The notes beneath the pieces are model-generated. The model saw only the letters and a program-made list of their open reading frames with translations. It searched no databases and was not told where the DNA came from. A stretch of 46,831 bases of DNA from a bacterium (GTDB taxonomy: Bacteria; Electryoneota; AABM5-125-24; Hatepunaeales; Hatepunaeaceae), in contig JALGVR010000012.1 of assembly GCA_025774605.1 (NCBI GenBank), positions 1 to 46,831 on the forward strand, given 5' to 3'. The translations under genes were made by a program, and so were the position numbers. This document shows, piece by piece, positions 19,734 through 27,281 of the stretch (its first letter is position 1; every line of letters begins with the position of its first letter).

Positions 19734-19929
19734 TCCCGGTCAAGTCGTCCGGTCAGTTAAACAGGACGAGTTCTTTGGAAATATCCTGTAATACACTTGC
19801 ATGTCATCCCCGCGTACCAGTTCGTCGGCTTTATCAAAGGCGAATAACTCTACATATTAAAGAAAAACAGATACGCAAGTCAAGTTATATCTCTTTTTAA
19901 TCATTGGCGACAGTTCATAACCAAATTAG

Positions 19930-19958
19930 TTGACAATCCCGATTCCAATTCGTACTAT
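19930..19958 (+). promoter_or_regulatory. Sigma70-type promoter upstream of the arsR-family gene (TTGACA-N17-TACTAT)
   Basis: ttgaca at 19930-19935, 17-nt spacer, tactat at 19953-19958. Confidence 0.75.
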
Positions 19959-19984
19959 ATATGTACTTATGAATAGAGGTTGAT

Positions 19985-20347
19985 ATGTATTCCACGGACG
20001 CAAGCGGCGGGAGTCACATCCCCGCACCCGAGAAGATCGAGCGGATTCAGCATGCGCTGAGCTCGGCGACGCTACTGCGCAATATGGCCGAGATATTCAA
20101 GGTACTCTGCGATCCCACCCGGCTGAAGATCGTGCTGGCGCTCCAGGAGTGTGAGCTTTGCGTTGCTGATATTTCCGAGTTTACTGATCTTCCTCAATCA
20201 TCAGTATCGCATCATCTTAAGACATTGCGCCAGTCACGGCTGGTCGATTACCGACGACAGGGAAAGATGGTGTTTTATTCACTGGCGGACAACCATGTCA
20301 CAGCTTTGGTCGCGGTCGCCAGAGATCACGCCAAGGAGACAATTTAA
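19985..20347 (+). CDS. ArsR/SmtB-family metal-sensing repressor (SmtB/CzrA alpha5-type ligands)
   Basis: LCDPTRLKIVLALQECELCVADISEFTDLPQSSVSHHLKTLRQSRLVDYRRQGKMVFYSL wHTH; C-terminal DNHVTALVAVARDHAKE places D, H, H, E at i, i+2, i+13, i+16. Confidence 0.92.
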   Translation: MYSTDASGGSHIPAPEKIERIQHALSSATLLRNMAEIFKVLCDPTRLKIVLALQECELCVADISEFTDLPQSSVSHHLKTLRQSRLVDYRRQGKMVFYSLADNHVTALVAVARDHAKETI

Positions 20348-20352
20348 ACTAA

Positions 20353-20374
20353 CGTATGAACATAAATTCATACG
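20353..20374. promoter_or_regulatory. Perfect inverted repeat CGTATGAA-CATAAA-TTCATACG, candidate ArsR/SmtB operator
   Basis: 8-bp perfect arms with 6-nt spacer between arsR stop and DUF302 start, immediately followed by the aaaggag RBS. Confidence 0.6.
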
Positions 20375-20386
20375 AAAGGAGAGTTA

Positions 20387-20797
20387 ATGAAAGTTACATC
20401 GGATTACGCGATTGAGATTAAAACCGGTCTCGCCTTCGACGAGGTGATAGAGCGGCTGAATGAATTCCTCACGGAGGAAGGGTTCGGCGTGCTCACCGAG
20501 ATCGACGTTAAAACCACGCTTAAGAAAAAACTCAACATCGACCATAAGCCTTACAGAATACTGGGCGCCTGCAATCCACAATTTGCGAACCGGGCGATCA
20601 AGGCAGAGCCGTTGATCGGCGTGTTGCTGCCCTGCAACATCGTTGTATGGGACGACGACGCAACCAGAACCGTTGCCGCCATGGAGCCCGACATCATGGC
20701 AAGGATTACTAAAAATCCGGAAATCGCCGCCATTGCCGGTGAGGTTTCGGAGCGGATACACCGGGTGATCGACAGGATCGGCGAGTTGAACGGTTGA
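20387..20797 (+). CDS. DUF302 domain protein
   Basis: SDYAIEIKTGLAFDEVIERLNEFLTEEGFGVLTEIDVKTTLKKKL...YRILGACNPQFANRAIKAEPLIGVLLPCNIVVWDD. Confidence 0.9.
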   Translation: MKVTSDYAIEIKTGLAFDEVIERLNEFLTEEGFGVLTEIDVKTTLKKKLNIDHKPYRILGACNPQFANRAIKAEPLIGVLLPCNIVVWDDDATRTVAAMEPDIMARITKNPEIAAIAGEVSERIHRVIDRIGELNG

Positions 20798-22800
20798 TGA
20801 CCGGACCGGAAAAAGCCTCTTCCTGCAGCGCGCCCGGTAAAGGAGCATCCTGTACTTACTGTGCTTCAGACTCTGCGGCCGCTTCAATCCCCATTTCAGA
20901 CGGGGAGGGTAAAAGCGGCGCCGAGGCGTTGAAAGACCGTATCAAGCGGCGAAGACTGTTCGAGGTCGGCGGTGGATTGATGCTCGTGCTGGCTGGTGGT
21001 CTCAGCAGGGGAATGATCCCCGCGGAGGTGATTCCATCCATCATGCTTGTCATGGGGATGATAATCGCAGGCTATCCCATTGTTCAGGCGGGTATTAAAG
21101 CCGCATTGAAGCTCAGGCTGGACATCAATTTCCTGATGACCGCGGCGGTGGTGGGAGGATTGGCGATCGGCGAATGGTCGGAGGCGGCAGCGGTTGTAAT
21201 TCTGTTCGCGATTGCCGAAATGTTGGAGGATTTCAGCCTGGATCGCTCGCGGCGTGCGATCGAAAAACTGATGGAGCTGGCGCCGTCCGTCGCGCTCGTC
21301 ATCAGGGATAATACGGAAGTCGAGGTGCCGGTTGCGGATCTTCAAATTGGCGATACGGTGCTTATTAAACCGGGAGTCTCCGTTCCGGTTGACGGGACAA
21401 TCGTCTCCGGTCGGTCATCGCTGAATCTGGCTGCAATAACAGGTGAATCAATGCCGGTATCCTGCCGGACCGGTGACCGGGCGCTTAGCGGAGGCATCAA
21501 CGGGGAAGGTTCGCTGATCGTAAAAGTATCCAAGAAACCGGACGAATTTACGATCAACCGAATTATCAGCCTGGTTCAGAAGGCGCAGGAGGAAAAGCCC
21601 AGGATCCACACGATCGTGGAGAGATTCGCCGCATATTACACGCCGATAGTGGTGGTCCTGGCTGCAGCCACAGCCGTAATTCCTCCAATCCTCTTCGACG
21701 GCGCCTGGAACACCTGGATCTACCGGGCGCTTGCCATGCTGCTCATCTCATGTCCCTGCGCGCTGGTCATCTCAACGCCGGTGACCATCGTATCGGCACT
21801 GGCGAACGCCGCCCGCCGCGGCGTGCTTGTCAAGGGCGGGGCGTTTCTCGAATCCTTATGGAGAACAGCGGTGTTCGCCATGGATAAAACCGGCACCCTG
21901 ACCGGCAGCGAGCTCTCCGTCCGGAAACTGTACCCCGTCAACGGCGCGACATCGGACGGTCTCCTGCGCCGGGCGGCGACGGTCGAGTCACACAGCGAGC
22001 ATCATATCGGAAGGGCGATCCTCGATCACGCCCGCAGCAGAAAGGTCGAATTCGGAACGCCGAATAACTTCGCATCCTATCCGGGCCGGGGCGCTTCAGC
22101 AGAGGTTGACGACCAGGAGGTATTCGTCGGCAAACATGACCTGTTCGAGGAGTTGGGCATCTGCGACGAATCGATCCATCCTCTGCTCAAGGAGGTGGAA
22201 GCGTCCGCAGGAACCACCGTGATGGTCGGCAGCCGGAAAAAACTGGACGGCGTTATATCGGTGGCAGACAACCCGCGCCCCGAGGCTGCCGAAACCCTGC
22301 AGAGATTAAAGGACGCGGGCGTCGAACACATCGCTCTGCTGACGGGAGACAACAGGCGCGTAGGCATGGCGGTGGGCAGGTCGATCGGCTGCGACGCCGT
22401 CCATGCCGGACTGCTGCCGGAAAACAAGGTTGAGATCGTCAAGGATTTAAGAAGCAAATACGGCATGGTGGTCATGGTCGGCGACGGGGTCAACGATGCG
22501 CCGGCGCTGGGCGCGGCCGACATCGGGATCGCCGTTGGAGGCGCCGGCAGCGACGCCGCGCTCGAGACCGCCGACATCATCCTGATGGGCGACAGAATCG
22601 ACCGTCTCCCCTGGCTGCTGAGGCTTTCACGCAGAACTCACCGGCTTATAATCATGAACATTGTTGCGGCGATAGGAATTAAAACCGGTTTCCTGGCGCT
22701 GGCTGTTACAGGACTGGCGACCTTGTGGATGGCGGTTTTCGCTGATATGGGCGTGACGCTGCTGGTGGTTTTCAACGGAATGAGAGCGCTGCGGAAGTAG
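20797..22800 (+). CDS. Heavy-metal translocating P-type ATPase (Zn/Cd/Pb type, P1B-2)
   Basis: LISCPCALVIS, AMDKTGTLTGSEL, MVGDGVNDAPALGAADIGIAVG; last-TM motif K...TLWMAVFADMGVTLLVVFNGMRAL. Track start 20794 is TTG; ATG at 20797 overlaps the DUF302 stop (TGATG). Confidence 0.95.
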   Translation: MTGPEKASSCSAPGKGASCTYCASDSAAASIPISDGEGKSGAEALKDRIKRRRLFEVGGGLMLVLAGGLSRGMIPAEVIPSIMLVMGMIIAGYPIVQAGIKAALKLRLDINFLMTAAVVGGLAIGEWSEAAAVVILFAIAEMLEDFSLDRSRRAIEKLMELAPSVALVIRDNTEVEVPVADLQIGDTVLIKPGVSVPVDGTIVSGRSSLNLAAITGESMPVSCRTGDRALSGGINGEGSLIVKVSKKPDEFTINRIISLVQKAQEEKPRIHTIVERFAAYYTPIVVVLAAATAVIPPILFDGAWNTWIYRALAMLLISCPCALVISTPVTIVSALANAARRGVLVKGGAFLESLWRTAVFAMDKTGTLTGSELSVRKLYPVNGATSDGLLRRAATVESHSEHHIGRAILDHARSRKVEFGTPNNFASYPGRGASAEVDDQEVFVGKHDLFEELGICDESIHPLLKEVEASAGTTVMVGSRKKLDGVISVADNPRPEAAETLQRLKDAGVEHIALLTGDNRRVGMAVGRSIGCDAVHAGLLPENKVEIVKDLRSKYGMVVMVGDGVNDAPALGAADIGIAVGGAGSDAALETADIILMGDRIDRLPWLLRLSRRTHRLIIMNIVAAIGIKTGFLALAVTGLATLWMAVFADMGVTLLVVFNGMRALRK

Positions 22801-22832
22801 GAAACTACAATTCACGAATTGCCAATCGCAAA

Positions 22833-23237
22833 TTACGATTCTCCCTCGCTCCAGTTACTTTCAATATTTTGGACATCCTCGGGCAACGGTTTGGGTCGCA
22901 GATCAGCATCGATGTTGACCATGATCGCGCTGAAACGAAACGCCTCCGACGTCCGGTCTATCCTGGGATCGTGTATCATGACTCTCAGTTTCACGCTTAC
23001 GCTGCTGCGCCCGATCCTGTATCCTTCACCATAGAACTCCACCAGGTCGCCTACCCTGACCGGCGCCAGGAAGTCAATATCCGACATGTGAACGGTGACC
23101 AGGTTGTCAGACTTCACCAGCTTCCTGCACCAGATGGAGGCGGCGATGTCAGCCCAGGCAAGCATCCGTCCCCCGAACAGTATATCCTTCGTGCCCACGT
23201 CGGAAGTGAGGCAGATTTCACGGGTTATCAGTTCCAT
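22833..23237 (-). CDS. Acyl-CoA thioesterase, hotdog fold
   Basis: DILFGGRMLAWADIAASIWCRKLVKSDNLVTVHMSDIDFLAPVRVGDLVEFYGEGYRIGRSSVSVKL. Confidence 0.88.
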   Translation of the reverse strand: MELITREICLTSDVGTKDILFGGRMLAWADIAASIWCRKLVKSDNLVTVHMSDIDFLAPVRVGDLVEFYGEGYRIGRSSVSVKLRVMIHDPRIDRTSEAFRFSAIMVNIDADLRPKPLPEDVQNIESNWSEGES

Positions 23238-23309
23238 TATCAGGTTGTGTCCTATTCCTCAAACTGATTGCTGAACATGGACGACTGAAGTCTCCCCTCC
23301 CCGGTCTTT

Positions 23310-23765
23310 CTATTTGACCGCAAACTGCCCCATCTTGATCACATCGCCGCCGGCGACCTTCACCACGACCTCCCACTTGCCGACAGCCTCCGGACCGATG
23401 GTCTTGTAACTCCAGGTTCTCCAGTTTTCAGCCTTGCCGACCTTAAGATCGATCGTGCTTACAAGTTTCCCGTTCAGATACCACAGGTGCTGTATGGTCG
23501 CTTCATCCAACCGGCAGTTGATGTCGGTGAAGCAATAGATCCGTTCAACATCTTGCGGGAAATCTTCGCCGGGATTGACCGGAGTACGATCCTTGACGTC
23601 CTCGCAGAACGTTATGGAATTAACGGAGATGTCACCGTTCGGTTGCAGTTCACTCTTCCCGGTGGTTGATTCTTCCTCATCCGCAATTAGAGTAAAAGGG
23701 AACGATACAAGCAGGATACATAGTAAAAACAGCGCTTTAAATGTTATAAAATGATTTGATTTCAT
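23310..23765 (-). CDS. DUF2914-domain secreted protein
   Basis: Signal peptide; ITFCEDVKDRTPVNPGEDFPQDVERIYCFTDI...HLWYLNGKLVSTIDLKVGKAENWRTWSYKTIGPEAVGKWEVVV. Confidence 0.8.
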   Translation of the reverse strand: MKSNHFITFKALFLLCILLVSFPFTLIADEEESTTGKSELQPNGDISVNSITFCEDVKDRTPVNPGEDFPQDVERIYCFTDINCRLDEATIQHLWYLNGKLVSTIDLKVGKAENWRTWSYKTIGPEAVGKWEVVVKVAGGDVIKMGQFAVK

Positions 23766-23825
23766 TTCGTATCACCCATGGTTAAAGATGTTTGAAACCA
23801 ACCCCAATAAGAAATATCGACTGAA

Positions 23826-25115
23826 TCACGCACTCTTGCGCTCAGGCTTGGAATGAATGATCTTCGGTTCCTCATCGCCGCTGACTACTCCCGGCGAGAT
23901 TACAATCTCTTCGACGTTCTTCATGTCAGGCAGGTCGTACATCAAATCGGTCATCACCTTTTCCATGATGCTCCTGAGGGCGCGCGCCCCCGTATCCCGC
24001 TCCATCGCCCGGTCAACCATCTTCTCCAGCGCCGCATTCTCGAAAGTCAACCTGGCATTCTCCATCTCGAACAGCTTGATGTATTGCTTGGTCAGCGCAT
24101 TCTTCGGTTCCAGCAGGACAGACTTCATCGCCTCGCGACTCAGACGGTCAAGCGGCGTAATCACCGGCAGCCTGCCGATGAGTTCGGGGATCAGACCGTA
24201 ACGCAGAAGGTCTTCCGGTTCGACCGCCGAAATCAGCTCGTAGTATCCCATCTTGCGTCGTCCCCGCACCTCGGCGCCGAATCCCATCCCCTTTTTGCCA
24301 ATCCGGCTCTGCACGATCCTGTCGATGCCCTCGAACGCCCCTCCGCAGATAAAGAGAATGTTCTTCGTGTCCAGTGAGAGCAGTTTCTGTTCGGGGTGTT
24401 TTCTGCCGCCTTCCGGCGGAATGTTGGCAATCGTGCCCTCGAGGATTTTCAACAGCGCCTGTTGAACGCCCTCGCCGGATACGTCACGGGTGATCGACGT
24501 GGATTGATCCCTCCTGGCGACCTTGTCGATCTCATCGATGTATATAATGCCGATCTCGGCCTGCGCAACGTCTCCGTCCGCCGCGTGGTACAACCGCACC
24601 AACACATTCTCCACGTCCTCGCCGACATATCCCGCTTCGGTCAGGGTCGTAGCGTCGGCGATGGCGAAAGGCACATCGAGGAAGCCGGCCAGCGTCTGGG
24701 CGATCAGTGTTTTCCCGGTGCCGGTCGGGCCGATCATCAGGATGTTCGACTTTTCGATCTCAACGTCGTCTGCCAGCGTCTGGGCGGTGATGCGCTTGTA
24801 ATGATTATAAACCGCGACCGAGATCCTCTTCTTGGCGTCATCCTGTCCGACCACATATTCCGACAGCTTCTCAAATATCCGGCTCGGCTTGGGTATCCGG
24901 CGTCCGAGCGCGGTTCGCTTCTGCGCCATGGCTCGCTTGATGATCTGAGCGGCTCCGGCAACGCATACGTCACATATCGCCACATCCTTCCCCTTGACCA
25001 TAACGCGTGTCAGCTCAATCGATCTGCCGCAGAATGAACAGAGTTCGGTGTTGTCCGGTTCGACAAATGGCTCCCGAGGCTCCTCAGGAGGACGATCCTG
25101 ACTGTCGTCACTCAC
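23826..25115 (-). CDS. clpX: ATP-dependent protease ATP-binding subunit ClpX
   Basis: Zinc finger CSFCGRS...[69 protein letters not shown]. Confidence 0.97.
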   Translation of the reverse strand: MSDDSQDRPPEEPREPFVEPDNTELCSFCGRSIELTRVMVKGKDVAICDVCVAGAAQIIKRAMAQKRTALGRRIPKPSRIFEKLSEYVVGQDDAKKRISVAVYNHYKRITAQTLADDVEIEKSNILMIGPTGTGKTLIAQTLAGFLDVPFAIADATTLTEAGYVGEDVENVLVRLYHAADGDVAQAEIGIIYIDEIDKVARRDQSTSITRDVSGEGVQQALLKILEGTIANIPPEGGRKHPEQKLLSLDTKNILFICGGAFEGIDRIVQSRIGKKGMGFGAEVRGRRKMGYYELISAVEPEDLLRYGLIPELIGRLPVITPLDRLSREAMKSVLLEPKNALTKQYIKLFEMENARLTFENAALEKMVDRAMERDTGARALRSIMEKVMTDLMYDLPDMKNVEEIVISPGVVSGDEEPKIIHSKPERKSA

Positions 25116-25741
25116 TTTTTACCCTTCTTGTCCTTGGATTCAAGCTTGGCGGAGGCATCGACGCGCTGAAAGATGACCTTGTCAATCAGACCGTATTCTC
25201 TGGCTTCTTCGGCGGTCATTATATTGTCGCGATCGGTGTCCTTGGCGATCTTCTCTATCGGCTGGCCGGTGGCTTCAGCAAATATCTCGTTAAGCCGATC
25301 GCGGGTTTTCAAAAGGTTTCTGGCATGTATATCAATGTCGGACGCCTGCCCCTGCATGCCGCCCATCGGTTGATGAATAATAACCTTTGAATTGGGCAGC
25401 GCCGAGCGCTTCCCCTTCGTCCCCGCGGTCAACAGCAACGCTCCCATCGAGGCGGCATTCCCGATGGCGATGGTGGCGATATCAGGCTTGATGTATCGCA
25501 TGGTGTCGTAAATCGCCAACCCTGAAGAGACCACTCCACCGGGGGAATTTATATAAATCGAGATATCCTTGTCGGGATCCTCTGCCTCGAGAAATATGAG
25601 CTGCGCTATCACCAGGCTGGCCACGTTGTCGTCTATGCCTCCGGCGATAAAGATAATCCGCTCCTTCAACAACCGTGAGTAGATATCATACGCTCTTTCG
25701 CCTCGACCAGTCTGTTCGATCACCATTGGTACTAAATTCAT
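25112..25741 (-). CDS. clpP: ATP-dependent Clp protease proteolytic subunit
   Basis: [66 protein letters not shown]. Confidence 0.97.
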   Translation of the reverse strand: MNLVPMVIEQTGRGERAYDIYSRLLKERIIFIAGGIDDNVASLVIAQLIFLEAEDPDKDISIYINSPGGVVSSGLAIYDTMRYIKPDIATIAIGNAASMGALLLTAGTKGKRSALPNSKVIIHQPMGGMQGQASDIDIHARNLLKTRDRLNEIFAEATGQPIEKIAKDTDRDNIMTAEEAREYGLIDKVIFQRVDASAKLESKDKKGKK

Positions 25742-25790
25742 TGAATTCCTCTAAAGATTTTTGACCTGTTTCCCGTGAAAGGTACTTTAC

Positions 25791-27140
25791 CTATTCCTCA
25801 AGTTGCGATCTGCTCAACCGGAAAAATTCGTCGAGATTCATCGTTCGCTTTTCAATATCAGCGTTGGTGATGAGGAAATCCATGACATCCCTGTCGATCA
25901 TACGCTTCCTTAACGATTCGATGCCCCCCTCTGTTTCAATCTTTTTGCGTATCTTCTCCACCGGTTCACCGCTTTGTTCGGCATACCGCCGCAACTCGGA
26001 CTCCACCATCTCATCCGTAACGGTGATCTCTTCAACCCGGGCGATCTCATTGCGCAGCTCAACCCAGCGGAGATCCGCTTCAGCCTCCTGCCGGTGTTGT
26101 TCGATGAATTCATCACGATCATCCTCGCTGATGCTGACATTGGCTGCGATCTGCTTCAAGGTCGAAGCGATCAGCCCTTTTGAGATCTGGAACGGGTTCT
26201 CCTCAAGCAGTCTGTCCGTGATCGCCTTCTCCAACATCTGACGCCTGGCGGATTCGACATAGCTCATTATCTTGAAGCGGATCAGTTCACGGAGCGTCTT
26301 GAGCGAATCGATCGCATCATCCACGCTCCTGGCAAAATCATCATTCAGCTCCGGGAGCTCGGCTATCTCGACTTTTTCAGCCTCCACCGACAGGTAACGC
26401 TCATCGGTGCCGAAATCCAGGTCATCCTTCTGTCCGGGTGTAACGATATGCGGTTGAACCGGCGCCATTGACAGCGTGCCGGCGTCCTGCCTTGTTCGAA
26501 TTATCCGCTTTTCGCCGGCCCTGATTCCCAACAGCTGTTCATCGCTGCCGACGCCAAGCTCGTCCATACCGAACTCAATGACCTTCTCCTCAACCGGCCG
26601 ACCTATCAATTGAAGACCGGAGGGATCAACATCCTGAACCTTCAGTGTCAGGCGCGCTTCGGGAGGCGCCGGATCATCGATCGATCTCATAAGCGCATGC
26701 TTGCGACGCAGGGCTTCCAGTTCGTTGTCAATATCGGTATCGCTGATCTCCACATCATTGACGACGACCTTTAATCCTTTGTAATGAGTGAGCTTTACAT
26801 CAGGAGCCAGGGGGAATACCGCCTTGAAGTGCAGCGGCTTCTCCTCGCCGTATTCGATGAGTTCGATATTCACGATACCCGCCGGTTTGAGCGATTCCTG
26901 TTTTACCGCTCTGGCGAGGAAATCTCTGGCAAGTTCATCCGCCTTCTCAGACATGATCTCCCTGCCCCAACGTCTGCGGATCAGATCCAAAGGTACACGT
27001 CCGGGGCGAAATCCGGGTATGTTCACCTCCCGACGAAACCGGCTGATCGCATCAGTAAAAACAGCGCCGATATCCACGGCGGGAACCGCTATGTCGAGTG
27101 TAGCCTCCCCTTCCGGCGATATGTTCTTGTTAATCTCCAA
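25791..27140 (-). CDS. tig: Trigger factor
   Basis: VNIPGFRPGRVPLDLIRRRWGREIMSEKADEL; gene order tig-clpP-clpX. Start codon appears to be TTG. Confidence 0.92.
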   Translation of the reverse strand: MEINKNISPEGEATLDIAVPAVDIGAVFTDAISRFRREVNIPGFRPGRVPLDLIRRRWGREIMSEKADELARDFLARAVKQESLKPAGIVNIELIEYGEEKPLHFKAVFPLAPDVKLTHYKGLKVVVNDVEISDTDIDNELEALRRKHALMRSIDDPAPPEARLTLKVQDVDPSGLQLIGRPVEEKVIEFGMDELGVGSDEQLLGIRAGEKRIIRTRQDAGTLSMAPVQPHIVTPGQKDDLDFGTDERYLSVEAEKVEIAELPELNDDFARSVDDAIDSLKTLRELIRFKIMSYVESARRQMLEKAITDRLLEENPFQISKGLIASTLKQIAANVSISEDDRDEFIEQHRQEAEADLRWVELRNEIARVEEITVTDEMVESELRRYAEQSGEPVEKIRKKIETEGGIESLRKRMIDRDVMDFLITNADIEKRTMNLDEFFRLSRSQLEE

Positions 27141-27246
27141 CCCGTATCCTGTTATGTTTGTTTACCGGTGTTATTCTCGATTTTGCGAAACTTAAATTTA
27201 CAAACATCCCGCATCCAAAGCAACCATAAGCTGTCATTTCATTGCG

Positions 27247-27257
27247 GATCACCTCCT
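27247..27257 (-). promoter_or_regulatory. Extended perfect Shine-Dalgarno (AGGAGGTGATC) in the tig leader
   Basis: Minus-strand AGGAGGTGATC-CGCA-ATG AAA TGA; complements the consensus bacterial 16S 3' tail GATCACCTCCT. Confidence 0.5.
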
Positions 27258-27281
27258 CTTTAGCCAATTTTCATTGAGCGC

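Noticed and set aside
19740-20230. Possible tRNA or ncRNA genes in intergenic gaps
   Set aside because: No cloverleaf or TPsiC-like sequence that I could identify by eye.
20384-22580. Minus-strand ORFs opposite DUF302 and the P-type ATPase (20384-20887, 20896-21345, 22077-22580)
   Set aside because: Antisense to conserved plus-strand genes; no domain evidence.
22800-22850. Possible terminator between the P-type ATPase and the thioesterase
   Set aside because: Only short ~5-bp AT-rich inverted repeats (caattcacgaattg) without a T-run; too weak to call.
27243-27260. Possible fragment of a 16S rRNA 3' end (ggatcacctcct)
   Set aside because: Only 11-12 nt match with no flanking rRNA similarity recognisable; better explained as a strong Shine-Dalgarno on the minus strand.
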